From Dehalobacter sp. CP (GTDB lineage: Bacteria > Bacillota_B > Desulfitobacteriia > Desulfitobacteriales > Syntrophobotulaceae), in NCBI GenBank assembly GCA_009910795.1, contig VMEE01000008.1, forward strand, positions 1-20,934: DNA of 20,934 nucleotides. The letters run 5' to 3'. Shown here piece after piece: positions 1 to 8,086 of the stretch; position 1 is the first letter of the stretch, and each line of letters begins with the position of its first letter. The notes under the pieces are model-generated. The model searched no databases and was not told where the DNA came from. It saw only the letters and a list, made by a program, of their open reading frames with translations. Both the position numbers and the translations under genes were made by a program.

Positions 1-62
1 TCCCTCGCCCTGTCGCCTGAAAATGACCATACAAGGTCATTTTTAACGGCTCCAGCCCTCTC

Positions 63-78
63 GGGTTCGAGTCCCTGA
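63..78 (+). repeat. tRNA T-arm-like fragment, inverted copy of the tRNA-Lys T-arm
   Basis: The 16-mer GGGTTCGAGTCCCTGA is identical to the T-arm of the tRNA-Lys on the opposite strand (131-146), so the two copies form an inverted repeat around the terminator at 89-121. No matching acceptor stem or anticodon arm can be folded from the 62 bases before it, and no CCA follows. It may be a remnant of a tRNA or of an attachment site whose rest lies left of the window. It could also be part of a degenerate RNA gene. Confidence 0.4.
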
Positions 79-88
79 ATAATTAGAC

Positions 89-121
89 AAAAAGAAACAC
101 CCGTTACGGGTGTTTCTTTTT
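89..121 (-). terminator. Bidirectional rho-independent terminator after tRNA-Lys
   Basis: A perfect 15-bp stem with a 3-nt loop (TTA) has A-runs on one side and T-runs on the other, so it can stop transcription from both strands. It begins at the end of the tRNA-Lys CCA, so it would release the tRNA-Lys precursor and would also end anything transcribed rightward from before base 60. Confidence 0.85.
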
Positions 122-196
122 GGTACACCATCAGGGACTCGAACCCTGGACACCCTGATTAAGAGTCAGGTGCTCTACCAGCTGAGCTAATGGTGC
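121..196 (-). tRNA. tRNA-Lys (anticodon CTT)
   Basis: The reverse strand folds as a standard 76-nt tRNA. It has acceptor stem GCACCAT/ATGGTGT, a D-arm with AGCTCAGCTGGTAGAGC, anticodon stem CCTGA/TCAGG around loop CTCTTAA (anticodon CTT, lysine AAG codons), a T-arm with GGTTCGAGTCC, and an encoded CCA. Upstream on the same strand lies a near-consensus promoter, and a hairpin terminator follows directly. Confidence 0.96.
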
Positions 197-227
197 GCGG
201 CTCGTTTATGCAATGAGCGCAAAAATT

Positions 228-255
228 ATTATACGCGAAATCGGCGGTTTGTCAA
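228..255 (-). promoter_or_regulatory. Promoter of tRNA-Lys
   Basis: On the minus strand a consensus -35 TTGACA (250-255) and a consensus -10 TATAAT (228-233) are separated by 16 bp and lie about 30 bp upstream of the mature tRNA 5' end at 196. This is a strong sigma-A-type stable-RNA promoter. The rest of the gap between 256 and 344 shows nothing recognisable. Confidence 0.85.
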
Positions 256-344
256 CCCGTATTTCTTGTTATTAACAGGGATAACGGCGCGGCGCTGGCA
301 AATGTAACGGTTTCCCGCAGGCCGTGAAAACGGGGGCGAATAAC

Positions 345-373
345 TTGCGCATCCGGGAATGTTCATGTATAAT
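345..373 (+). promoter_or_regulatory. Promoter of the P-loop protein gene
   Basis: TTGCGC (345-350), a 17-bp spacer and TATAAT (368-373) form a good sigma-A promoter. Transcription would begin near 380, which places the in-frame ATG at 378 at or before the RNA start. This supports the downstream TTG start at 438. Confidence 0.7.
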
Positions 374-437
374 ATAGATGAAGAATAGGTTTCGTTGCGG
401 TAATCTGAACCGAACAGATATTAAGGAGGCGTTGCCG

Positions 438-848
438 TTGATTCAGGTGATTGCCGGCAGAAAAGGATCGGGTAAAACCAAGCGCATCATTGACATGGCC
501 AACAAGGCCAGCCAGGACTCAAAGAATGATATCGTATTCATCGATGATGATAACCGGTACATGTTTGATCTCAGGCATGAGGTGCGCTTTATTAATGCCA
601 TGGAGTACGACCTGTTGAACGATCAGATGTTCATTGGCTTCCTGGCAGGAGCGGTCGCGCAGAATTTCGACGTAGGGCTGATTCTGATCGACGCGTTTAA
701 AAAGCTGATCAAGCAGGATCTTAAGGATACGGAACCGTTCTTCAAGCGCCTGGAAGGCATCAGCGACAAGCACAACGTGGATTTCGTGCTCTCCATCAGC
801 GAAGCGCCGGCGGATCTGCCCGAGTTCATCCGGAAATACGTGATATAA
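438..848 (+). CDS. Small P-loop (Walker A) ATP-binding protein of unknown function
   Basis: A 136-residue soluble protein. The Walker A motif GRKGSGKT sits at residues 7-14, directly after the first beta strand (MIQVIA). A hydrophobic strand ending in aspartate (VGLILIDAF) could serve as Walker B, and the C-terminal strand FVLSISEAP resembles the end of a P-loop NTPase core. I chose the TTG at 438 because AAGGAGG (423-429) lies 8 bases before it and the promoter at 345-373 puts the longer ATG start (378) at the RNA 5' end. It is monocistronic, followed by its own terminator. The size is small for a helicase or kinase, and no substrate-binding domain is evident. I recognise only the fold signature, not a named family. 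Confidence 0.75.
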   Translation: MIQVIAGRKGSGKTKRIIDMANKASQDSKNDIVFIDDDNRYMFDLRHEVRFINAMEYDLLNDQMFIGFLAGAVAQNFDVGLILIDAFKKLIKQDLKDTEPFFKRLEGISDKHNVDFVLSISEAPADLPEFIRKYVI

Positions 849-864
849 CCAATGCAAGTCACGG

Positions 865-896
865 GCGGAAGCTTTCGGGCTTCCGCTTCTTCCTTT
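865..896 (+). terminator. Rho-independent terminator after the P-loop gene
   Basis: GCGGAAGC / GCTTCCGC form an 8-bp stem with loop TTTCGG, followed by the T-rich tail TTCTTCCTTT. It separates the P-loop gene from threonine synthase. Confidence 0.75.
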
Positions 897-938
897 CAGG
901 CGGATTGACTTCCGCCGCTATGTACGGGGGCTGAGACC

Positions 939-2432
939 ATGTCTTTTTATTCAACGCGCGGAGGCGCTTGCGTTACGGCGTCGCAGGCAATTTTGTGGGG
1001 CCTGGCCAAGGACGGCGGGCTCTATGTGCCCTCCATTTTCCCGCTGCTGCCGGAGGATCGCATCTTCCGGTTTTGCGATCTGGGCTACGCAAGTGTGGCC
1101 GAGCGCATTTTGCGGATTTTTCTGGAGGATTATACCAAGGCTGAAATCGCCCAGGCCGTTCAAGCTGCCTATTCGCCGGAAAATTTCGACGATCCCGCCG
1201 TGGTTCCCGTAATACAGCTGGACAACCGCGTCCATGTCATGGAGCTGTTCCACGGCCCGACGCTCGCCTTTAAGGATATCGCGCTCAAGCTGCTTCCGCA
1301 CCTGGTGCGGATGGCAGCGCAGAAAAACGAGGAGACCCGCGAGATCAGCATTATGGTCGCGACCAGCGGCGATACGGGCAAGGCCGCGCTGGAGGGCTTC
1401 CGGGATGTGGAGGGCACCAGCTGCACGGTGTTCTACCCGTACGAGGGCGTCAGCGACATGCAGCGCCTGCAGATGGTGACGACCGAGGGCAATAACACGC
1501 ATGTCATCGGCGTCAAGGGGAATTTTGACGACGCGCAGACGGGTGTGAAGCGCCTGTTCGCAAGCGAGGAATTCCGCGAGCGGATGAACGCGATGGGCAA
1601 GCTGCCCTCCTCGGCGAATTCCATCAATTTCGGCCGTCTCGCGCCGCAGGTGGTGTATTATTTCAGCTGCTACGCGCAGATGGTATGCCACGGCAAGCTG
1701 CGCATGGGGCAGCCGCTGAATTTCGTCGTGCCCACCGGCAATTTCGGCGATATCCTGGCGGGGTATTACGCCAAGCGCATGGGGCTGCCCGTGGGCAAGC
1801 TGATCTGCGCGTCCAACCGCAATAACGTGCTCAGCGATTTTTTCCGGGACGGCGTTTACTACACGCACCGCACGTTCTTCAAAACCATGTCGCCGAGCAT
1901 GGATATCCTGATTTCGTCCAACCTGGAGCGCTTGCTGTACGAAAGCGCCGACCGCGATCCCAGGGTGGTCGCCGCTTGGATGGCCTCGCTCAAGGAAAGC
2001 GGCAGCTTTTCCATCGGCGCGCAGCGGCTTTTGAAGCTGCAGCAGACCTTTTTTGCGGGCTTCGCCGACGATACGATGACGGCGGCGGAAATCAAGCGTG
2101 TGTTTGAGCAATCGGGCTATCTTATGGACCCGCACACGGCAGTGGCCAGCCACGTGCAGCGGGAATACCATCTGAAAACCGGAGATTTCTCCCAGACGGT
2201 GGTTTTGGCAACGGCCAGCCCGTATAAGTTTGCGCGGGACGTGCTTACCGCCCTCAAGGGCCGGGAAGCCGCGGAGGGGCTTAATTCGTTTGAATGCGCG
2301 CAGAAGCTGGCCGAGGTCACCGGTGTTCCGGTGCCCAAGCAGATTGAGGCGCTCAAGTCCATGCCGGTCCGTCATCAAACGGTTTGCGAGATCGGCGACA
2401 TGCAGGAAGCGATGCTCGGTGAATTGAAGTAA
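939..2432 (+). CDS. thrC: Threonine synthase
   Basis: A 497-residue PLP enzyme that converts O-phosphohomoserine to threonine and phosphate, the last step of threonine synthesis. The N-terminus MSFYSTRGG...GLAKDGGLYVP is typical of the family. The PLP-binding lysine is in HGPTLAFKDIALK (K112), and the phosphate-binding region SGDTGKAALEGF and NSINFGRLAPQVVYY are clear. Length and motifs match the longer bacterial/fungal-type threonine synthase with an N-terminal extension. The start is the ATG at 939, and GGGGGCTGAGACC in front is only a modest Shine-Dalgarno. No other hom/thr genes are adjacent, so it seems a solitary transcription unit with terminators on both sides. A 475-codon antisense frame lies within it and is judged a shadow. 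Confidence 0.96.
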   Translation: MSFYSTRGGACVTASQAILWGLAKDGGLYVPSIFPLLPEDRIFRFCDLGYASVAERILRIFLEDYTKAEIAQAVQAAYSPENFDDPAVVPVIQLDNRVHVMELFHGPTLAFKDIALKLLPHLVRMAAQKNEETREISIMVATSGDTGKAALEGFRDVEGTSCTVFYPYEGVSDMQRLQMVTTEGNNTHVIGVKGNFDDAQTGVKRLFASEEFRERMNAMGKLPSSANSINFGRLAPQVVYYFSCYAQMVCHGKLRMGQPLNFVVPTGNFGDILAGYYAKRMGLPVGKLICASNRNNVLSDFFRDGVYYTHRTFFKTMSPSMDILISSNLERLLYESADRDPRVVAAWMASLKESGSFSIGAQRLLKLQQTFFAGFADDTMTAAEIKRVFEQSGYLMDPHTAVASHVQREYHLKTGDFSQTVVLATASPYKFARDVLTALKGREAAEGLNSFECAQKLAEVTGVPVPKQIEALKSMPVRHQTVCEIGDMQEAMLGELK

Positions 2433-2442
2433 AACAAAATAT

Positions 2443-2472
2443 AAAAAGCGGCTGGTTTCCCGGCCGCTTTTT
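2443..2472 (+). terminator. Bidirectional terminator between thrC and the repeat-protein gene
   Basis: AAAAAGCGGC (2443-2452) pairs with GCCGCTTTTT (2463-2472) around a 10-nt loop. A and T runs on opposite sides let it serve both convergent genes. Confidence 0.88.
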
Positions 2473-2487
2473 GTATGCGTTCGTACC

Positions 2488-5409
2488 CTAGTTGGTACGC
2501 GTCCAAACCTTCCGCACGCCGCCTGCGGTAACCTCCGCGGGCAGCGTTTCGCCGTTTTTCAGTATATATCCCAGGTGGTAGGAGAAGTTCACGGTTTCGC
2601 TTTCCACCTTGAACGGATCGGATACCGCGATGCTGCCGTCGCCAAGCGTGAGGCAGCTGGAAATCAGCTTGACCGCGGGGATCGCGGTGGTGATATCCAG
2701 CTCGGGATACGCGTACGCCCGGAGGGTGTATTCGCCAGGATAAACGTTTGCGAACTCGTAATATCCCCATTCGTTGGAGGTCGTCGTATAGATTGCGGCG
2801 TTGTCCTGCATCAGGCTGATGGTGACGCCGCCGATCATCGGCTCGTTGCCGTCGATCAGCCCGTTTTCGTTTTCGTCCAGCCATACGATGCTTCCGACCT
2901 TGGCGGGGATGGTGAACAGCACGTTGTTTTGCAGGCTGTCCTGCGCCATTTGCAGTGCAACAATGTCGCTGGTGCCAAACTCGTCGCTGATCTGGCTGAT
3001 CACGCTGCCCTGCGCGCTGATTGCGGGGTCGTTGGGGCGGACGAACACATAGCCGTCGGGGCGGACAACCTCAAGCACATAGCCGCCCGGCCATAGGCCG
3101 TCGAAACGGTAGCGGCCTTGCGCGTCGGAGACCGTGCTGCCAAGCAGGCTGGGGTTGCCCTCCGCGTACAGGCGCACTTCCACATTCCCGATAGGCGCCC
3201 TGCCGCCGGATTGGTCCGCCAAAACGGTTCCGCCGATGCTCGTGGTGCTGACCAGCCCGCCGGTGATATCGGTGTACGCGTCACCCGCGTGGATTTCGAT
3301 GCCGCTTTGCCGCATGATGCCCTCGGATTCCGTCAGCGTTCCCACGCCGACGACAGGCTGGGAGTCTGCGGGCAGCTCAAACATGACGGTATAGGTGGAC
3401 GGCCGGACAGCCGTAAACGTCGCCGTTCCGTCCGCCCCGGTCTGCGCGGTGGAAACCGCCTGGCCGCTGGCTTCGTCAACGAGCGTAAGCAGGAGGCCGC
3501 CGACCATGCTTTCGCCGTCGTCCCGCGTGCCGCTGCGGTTTTCATCCAGCCATATAGACGCCTGCAGGGTAGCGGGCATAACGGCGCCGATATGATTTTC
3601 CACACGTCGCAGCAGCGTAGAAAACAGCACCGGGGCGGAGTAGGCGCCCACCGTGTCCAGCGGGATGCCGCTGGCAAGGATGCTATGGGAGAAGATCAGG
3701 CCTTCGGGCAGTAAGACCTCCAGCTTATATTCGCCGGGCCGAAGTCCGGTAACGGAGTAAGCCCCGTTCCCGTCCGATACCGCCGCCGCCGCATCCCCGG
3801 ATCCGTCTATTCTTGATACGGAAACGCTCACACCGGCCAGCGCGGCCTCCCCGGCGTCCCGAATGCCGTCTGCGTTCAGATCTTCAAAGGCCATGCCCTC
3901 AAACGTACCCAGCTTCACCGCGCCGGCAAGGGGCTGCGTATAGTGCTTGTTCGCCTTGAGGACCAGGCCCGCGACCGCGTTGACCGACCCCTGATGCGCC
4001 ACCGTGTTGCCGCCTTTTTGCACCCGCGCCATTTCGGCATGCTCCGGAAGCATATAGTAAAGCGTATAGCTGGTCGGCGCGACTCCGCTGAAGGTATACG
4101 AGCCGTCCGCATCCACGGGCCGGATGATATCGATCTCGCCGTCGTCGGATACAAGCCTTACGCTTCCGTCGGTGAAGCCGCCTTCCGCCTTGTCCATCAG
4201 GCCGTTGTCGTTTTCGTCATAGAAGAACACGCCGTCCACCGTAGCCGCCTGCACCAGACCGGCGTTGAAATCCGTTAAAACCTGGCTCATCGCGACGCTG
4301 AACGGTTCCGTTTCGCCGTAGGCGCCTGTCGCGGAAAGCACGGCGTCGTTGCCGTCCGTATCCAGCGGGCGGTATTTGGTGAAGGTGTAGCCGTCCTTGC
4401 GCACAAAGCGCAGGGTATAGTTTCCGGGCATCACGTCTTTGAGCGTATACGCGCCGCTTTTGCTGCTGTTCGTCTGGGCAACGACGGCTCCGTCCGCGCC
4501 GACCAGCTGCACCGCGATGCCGCTCAAGGCGCTGTCGGAGCCGTTTTTCACGCCGGAATAGTCCTTGTCGTTGAACACCGTGCCGTTGATTTCACCGCCC
4601 AGCGTGAGGCCGATGTAATACTCGTACACCATGCTGTTTTCCACGTCGATGCTGTCAACGGAGTTTTCCCGCCTGCCGGGGCGCGACTGGAAGAGGTTGG
4701 AAAAGTAGCCGATCGTATCGGGAACGAGCGTAAAGGTGCTCCCGTCGTCGGGTACGATGGCGCGGAAACGGTAGTTGCCCGTGCGCACGTAATCGAATAC
4801 GAATACGCCGTCCTCCCCGGTGATCACCTGCTGCACGGGGCGGTCCACATAATTGCGGATGAACTGCAGCTTCACGCCCGCGTAAGGAGGCTCGCCCTCG
4901 TCGTAGTTGCCGTTATAATTCATATCCAGATAGGCGATGCCCCGGACGATGGCCGAGTCCACCAGGCCCAGGTTCATGTTAACCCGCGGATCGGTATAGC
5001 GGATGACGAAATTGCGGTAATTGTTCACATCGTCGCCCGTGGGGATGGAGCGGAGATCGCCCTCGCTGGTGTAGCGCGCCAGAAGCATGGCCGGCGGGAG
5101 ATCCACGCTGAAGGCGTAGGCGTCGTTGGGCAGCTCCGTGAAAATGTAGTACCCGGCCTCGTCGCTTACGGCGGTCAGCAGTTCGCCCGTGTCCTCGCGG
5201 GTCAGGTGCAGGGATACGCCGGACACGGCAGGTTCGCCGGGGTCCATCAGCCCGTTGTTGTTCACATCGTTCCAGACCACGCCCGAGAAGGTGGAAAGCG
5301 TGTCGTTTGCCGACGCAAAACAAAACACGCCGGCGACCACAAGGAGCGTCAGGCCCCATACGATACCCTTGGTTCCGGAGCTCCTCTTGCCGGCTTGGTT
5401 ATTTCGCAT
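2488..5409 (-). CDS. Secreted multi-module SdrD-B/CnaB-like repeat protein
   Basis: A 973-residue exported protein. Residues 1-14 are basic, 15-34 are hydrophobic, and a signal-peptidase-like ASA precedes N35. The rest consists of eight tandem modules of about 100-130 residues. Each opens with a G-x-[VI]-[WFY]-x-D-x-[ND]-x-[NS]-G loop (VVWNDVNNNG, IAYLDMNYNG, VFNDKDYSG, FFYDENDNG, AFEDLNADG, SIWLDENRSG, a degenerate seventh, IVWLDENENG) and closes with a PGxYxL-type strand, as in calcium-binding SdrD B-like beta-sandwiches. No LPXTG, SLH or choline-binding motif appears at the C-terminus, so the anchoring mode is unknown and it may be released. GGAGG lies 9 bases before the ATG. The gene follows degV on the same strand after 42 bases, probably on one transcript. 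Likely role: surface or extracellular adhesin or scaffold (inferred from fold only). Confidence 0.85.
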   Translation of the reverse strand: MRNNQAGKRSSGTKGIVWGLTLLVVAGVFCFASANDTLSTFSGVVWNDVNNNGLMDPGEPAVSGVSLHLTREDTGELLTAVSDEAGYYIFTELPNDAYAFSVDLPPAMLLARYTSEGDLRSIPTGDDVNNYRNFVIRYTDPRVNMNLGLVDSAIVRGIAYLDMNYNGNYDEGEPPYAGVKLQFIRNYVDRPVQQVITGEDGVFVFDYVRTGNYRFRAIVPDDGSTFTLVPDTIGYFSNLFQSRPGRRENSVDSIDVENSMVYEYYIGLTLGGEINGTVFNDKDYSGVKNGSDSALSGIAVQLVGADGAVVAQTNSSKSGAYTLKDVMPGNYTLRFVRKDGYTFTKYRPLDTDGNDAVLSATGAYGETEPFSVAMSQVLTDFNAGLVQAATVDGVFFYDENDNGLMDKAEGGFTDGSVRLVSDDGEIDIIRPVDADGSYTFSGVAPTSYTLYYMLPEHAEMARVQKGGNTVAHQGSVNAVAGLVLKANKHYTQPLAGAVKLGTFEGMAFEDLNADGIRDAGEAALAGVSVSVSRIDGSGDAAAAVSDGNGAYSVTGLRPGEYKLEVLLPEGLIFSHSILASGIPLDTVGAYSAPVLFSTLLRRVENHIGAVMPATLQASIWLDENRSGTRDDGESMVGGLLLTLVDEASGQAVSTAQTGADGTATFTAVRPSTYTVMFELPADSQPVVGVGTLTESEGIMRQSGIEIHAGDAYTDITGGLVSTTSIGGTVLADQSGGRAPIGNVEVRLYAEGNPSLLGSTVSDAQGRYRFDGLWPGGYVLEVVRPDGYVFVRPNDPAISAQGSVISQISDEFGTSDIVALQMAQDSLQNNVLFTIPAKVGSIVWLDENENGLIDGNEPMIGGVTISLMQDNAAIYTTTSNEWGYYEFANVYPGEYTLRAYAYPELDITTAIPAVKLISSCLTLGDGSIAVSDPFKVESETVNFSYHLGYILKNGETLPAEVTAGGVRKVWTRTN

Positions 5410-5451
5410 CCGTATATTCCTCCGATAATCGGATTATGGGCACGGTAAAAC

Positions 5452-6315
5452 TCAGCGCTCCTCAACCGTGTGCGCGATGATGCCAAGTAGCCCGCGCCCC
5501 GAGTGGATGGCAAGCACGGGGCTTACGGGCGCGATGATGGAGCTTGCGACGTTCAAAACCTGCTGAAGCTTTTCCAGAAGCGTTTTGGCGTCCTCCGGCG
5601 CCTGGCCGTGCACGATGGACAGATCGATCTTCTTTTTTCCAAACCGCCTGACGGCTTCCTGAATCATCTGCTCCACGGCGGCCTTGTACCCGCGCGCCTT
5701 GGCAAGGGTTTCGTAAATGCCGTCGTTATTGACAAAAATGATGGGCTTGATCTGCAGGAGGCTTCCCATCACGCCCTCCACCAGGCCGATGCGCCCGCCC
5801 TTGCGCAGGTATTCCAGCGTCCGGATAACGAACATGCCAAGCTGCGATCCCCGCACCTTCTGCGCCGCCTGAACGGCGGTGTCCGGGTCGGCGCCGTCTT
5901 CCAGCGCCCTTGCGGCGGCCAGCACCATGGCGCCCAAGCCTGCGGACAGGGTTTTGGAATCGACAACGCGGATATTAAGGCGGTCCTTGTACTCGTCAGC
6001 CAGGATGCGCACCATATTCCAGGTGCCGCTCATCGCCGCGGAGATGCAAATATGGACGACGTCCGTATAGCCTTCCTCAATCAGCTTCATATAAGTCGCG
6101 TGGATATCCTCGGCGAGCGGCAGGCTCGTTTTGGGAAGCTCCTGATCCATCATTTCATAAATCTTGTCCGGGCTGAGCTCGACACGGTCCCTGTACTCCG
6201 CGTGCTTGCAAACGATCCGCAGCGGGATCATGCGGATACGGTGCCGCTCAAGCTGTTCATCGCTCAGGTCACAGGCGGAATCCGTGATCAGCGCGGTTTT
6301 TACGTGATGATTCAA
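5452..6315 (-). CDS. DegV family fatty-acid-binding protein
   Basis: About 287 residues, the usual DegV length. Motifs: TALITDSACDLSDEQL near the N-terminus (family TDSTxDL), SAAMSGTWN (fatty-acid carboxylate-binding region), VDSKTLSAGLG and RTLEYLRKGGRIG. DegV/FakB proteins bind a fatty acid and can present it to the FakA kinase for phospholipid synthesis; no fakA is visible here. The start is uncertain. GGAAGG (6325-6330) directly abuts an ATG at 6324, too close for initiation, but lies 9 bases before an in-frame TTG at 6315, which I prefer. The long upstream extension to 6435 would begin before the promoter at 6362-6370. It probably shares a transcript with the repeat-protein gene downstream. 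Confidence 0.88.
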   Translation of the reverse strand: MNHHVKTALITDSACDLSDEQLERHRIRMIPLRIVCKHAEYRDRVELSPDKIYEMMDQELPKTSLPLAEDIHATYMKLIEEGYTDVVHICISAAMSGTWNMVRILADEYKDRLNIRVVDSKTLSAGLGAMVLAAARALEDGADPDTAVQAAQKVRGSQLGMFVIRTLEYLRKGGRIGLVEGVMGSLLQIKPIIFVNNDGIYETLAKARGYKAAVEQMIQEAVRRFGKKKIDLSIVHGQAPEDAKTLLEKLQQVLNVASSIIAPVSPVLAIHSGRGLLGIIAHTVEER

Positions 6316-6361
6316 AAAAACCATCCTTCCAAATTGATTGGGAATTTGCATTAGCCCGTTT

Positions 6362-6370
6362 ATTATAGCA
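6362..6370 (-). promoter_or_regulatory. Extended -10 promoter of degV-type gene
   Basis: The minus strand reads TGC-TATAAT, a consensus -10 with the TGn extension, placing the RNA start near 6355 and a 30-40 nt leader before the coding start. No good -35 is seen. This fixes the gene start downstream of 6355. Confidence 0.65.
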
Positions 6371-6529
6371 CAAGATACCCTGGATAACGATACGAACTGT
6401 GAATATACTGTAAATATACGGCGCTTCCGCCCCATGGCGGGGCTGGCGGAGGGCGGTTTTCTGCGGCCTATTTACAGGGCGGTTTCGCTATGATACATTG
6501 GTGAAAGCAATCAACGGGGAGGAACGGAT

Positions 6530-7108
6530 ATGAACGTTCAAAATGCCATTGAAAACCGCAGGAGCATCCGCCGGTTCAAGCCGGATGCGCTGCCGCGTGA
6601 AACGATAGAAAAAATCCTCAACGCGGCGCGGCTTTCGCCGTCCGGGAAAAACAACCAGCCCTGGCGGTTTGTGGTCGTGCAGGGGAAAGAGCGGGAGCGG
6701 ATGTCCCAACGCCTCCAGGCGGGGCTGAAGGCGACGAAGGAACAGGGGATACCCACCGGAAGCGCTGAATACACCTTCCGAATCATGCGGGATGCAGCCG
6801 CGGTGATCTTTGTGTTCAGCTCCGGGGATACGGCGCCCTGGACGGAGCAGACGGTGACGGAGCAGGTCTTTCGTATCGTCGATATCCAGTCGATCGGAGG
6901 CGCGATCCAGAGCATGCTTTTGCAGGCGCAGGAGCTGGGCGTAGGCTCGCTTTGGATTTGCGACACGTTTGCGGCGTATGAGCAGCTTCTGGAGTGGCTG
7001 GGGCGCAAATCCCTGCTTGTGGCGGCGGTGGCCCTGGGGTATCCGGACGAAGCGCCGGGGCCAAGGCCCAGGCTTGCGCTGGAGGAGATTACAGAATGGC
7101 GCGGCTGA
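6530..7108 (+). CDS. Nitroreductase family FMN-dependent oxidoreductase
   Basis: A 192-residue single-domain protein. The N-terminal signature NAIENRRSIRRFKPDALPRETIEKIL and ARLSPSGKNNQPWRFVVV provide the FMN phosphate and ring contacts known in this family. The C-terminal AVALGYPDEAPGPRPRLALEEI is the usual nitroreductase ending. Such enzymes reduce nitro-compounds, quinones or flavins with NAD(P)H in the cytoplasm; the natural substrate cannot be told from sequence. GGGGAGGAACGGAT precedes the ATG. The uppP-type gene follows after 44 bases with no terminator, so the two may be co-transcribed. Confidence 0.92.
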   Translation: MNVQNAIENRRSIRRFKPDALPRETIEKILNAARLSPSGKNNQPWRFVVVQGKERERMSQRLQAGLKATKEQGIPTGSAEYTFRIMRDAAAVIFVFSSGDTAPWTEQTVTEQVFRIVDIQSIGGAIQSMLLQAQELGVGSLWICDTFAAYEQLLEWLGRKSLLVAAVALGYPDEAPGPRPRLALEEITEWRG

Positions 7109-7152
7109 GCGCGGCAGATTTGCTTCGCCCGATAGGGTAAGGAGGAATTTTG

Positions 7153-7962
7153 ATGAGTATTCTGAAAGCGTCGATCCTGGGCGTGGTGCAGGGGCTGGCG
7201 GAATTCCTGCCGATCTCCTCCAGCGGGCATCTAAACCTGCTGGAGATCCTGATGAACGTCAAAATGGATCAGCAGCTCCTGTTCAATATTCTGCTGCACG
7301 TCGGCACGCTGATCGCCGTACTCGTCGTGTTTTGGCGCGAATGGCTGCACATGATCCTCCACCCGATTCAGGACAGGACGCTTGTGCTGCTTGTCATCGC
7401 TTCGTTGCCCGCGCTGGCGGCCAAGCTGCTGCTTGGCGATACCCTGACGGAGCTTGTCACCAGCAGCACGCTGCTTGGCGTCAGCTTTTTGTTCACGGGG
7501 CTGTTGCTTGCGCTGACGCAATGGGCGTCGCAGCGCAACCGGAGCGCGGCGAGGGAAACCCAGCGCGTCGGCGCGGTGCACGCGCTGGTGATGGGCGTTT
7601 TGCAGGCCGTCGGCATCCTGCCCGGCGTCAGCCGCAGCGGCGCAACCATCTTTGGCGGCGTCGCCTCGGGGCTTGACCGCAAAACCGCCGCTAAGTTCAG
7701 CTTTATGATGAGCATGCCCGCCATCCTTGGCAGCTTCCTGAGCGAAGGGTACGACGCGTACAAGGCGGGCGCATTCTCGCAGAACGAAAACCTGCTTGCG
7801 TTTTTCATCGGCATGGCGTTTGCCGCCGCGAGCGGCTACCTCGCGATACGGTTTTTTATGAAAATCATCACCAAAGTATCGCTGAACTGGTTCGCGCTCT
7901 ACGTGGTGCTGCTTGGCATCGCGGTCATCTTCATGCAGGGCATGGGCTGGCTGGCTTTTTAA
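7153..7962 (+). CDS. uppP: Undecaprenyl-diphosphatase (UppP/BacA)
   Basis: A 269-residue integral membrane protein that dephosphorylates undecaprenyl pyrophosphate to regenerate the lipid carrier for peptidoglycan synthesis; overexpression of the family gives bacitracin resistance. Both family motifs are intact: GLAEFLPISSSGHL at residues 14-27 (catalytic glutamate in E-x-x-P-x-S-S-S-G-H) and LPGVSRSGATIFGG in the second half (G-x-S-R-S-G). Several hydrophobic segments fit the usual 7-8 transmembrane topology. GGAGG (7141-7145) lies 7 bases before ATG 7153. A TTG one codon upstream is closer than ideal and was not used. It follows the nitroreductase gene. Confidence 0.96.
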   Translation: MSILKASILGVVQGLAEFLPISSSGHLNLLEILMNVKMDQQLLFNILLHVGTLIAVLVVFWREWLHMILHPIQDRTLVLLVIASLPALAAKLLLGDTLTELVTSSTLLGVSFLFTGLLLALTQWASQRNRSAARETQRVGAVHALVMGVLQAVGILPGVSRSGATIFGGVASGLDRKTAAKFSFMMSMPAILGSFLSEGYDAYKAGAFSQNENLLAFFIGMAFAAASGYLAIRFFMKIITKVSLNWFALYVVLLGIAVIFMQGMGWLAF

Positions 7963-8030
7963 ACCCGTATCCGCGGCAAGCACGGGCCTTCCACGGCGGT
8001 GTTCAATATCCCCGGGGCACGGCGCGGTCA

Positions 8031-8060
8031 TTGTATAATCCCCGCCGGGCATGGTATACT
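8031..8060 (+). promoter_or_regulatory. Promoter of the phosphofructokinase gene
   Basis: TTGTAT (8031-8036), an 18-bp spacer and TATACT (8055-8060), preceded by TGG to give an extended -10. The RNA start would be near 8067, leaving a short leader with GAGGAGG at 8073-8079. A second TATAAT at 8034-8039 lacks a matching -35. Confidence 0.6.
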
Positions 8061-8086
8061 GTAACTGTGACTGAGGAGGCCTGAGG

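Noticed and set aside
378..437. Longer ATG start for the P-loop protein
   Set aside because: The promoter at 345-373 places the RNA start at about 380, and a strong Shine-Dalgarno precedes the TTG at 438.
951..2378. Long open frame (475 codons) on the minus strand
   Set aside because: It is fully antisense to a clearly identified threonine synthase, has an Arg/His-rich composition typical of GC-rich shadow frames, and has no family motif.
2488..5409. Repeats that could suggest a CRISPR array
   Set aside because: The periodicity comes from protein modules of about 100-130 residues with diverged DNA, not short identical repeats with unique spacers. No CRISPR array was seen anywhere in the window.
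6316..6435. N-terminal extension of the DegV protein
   Set aside because: It begins upstream of the extended -10 promoter at 6362-6370 and is not part of the DegV fold; GGAAGG fits the TTG at 6315.
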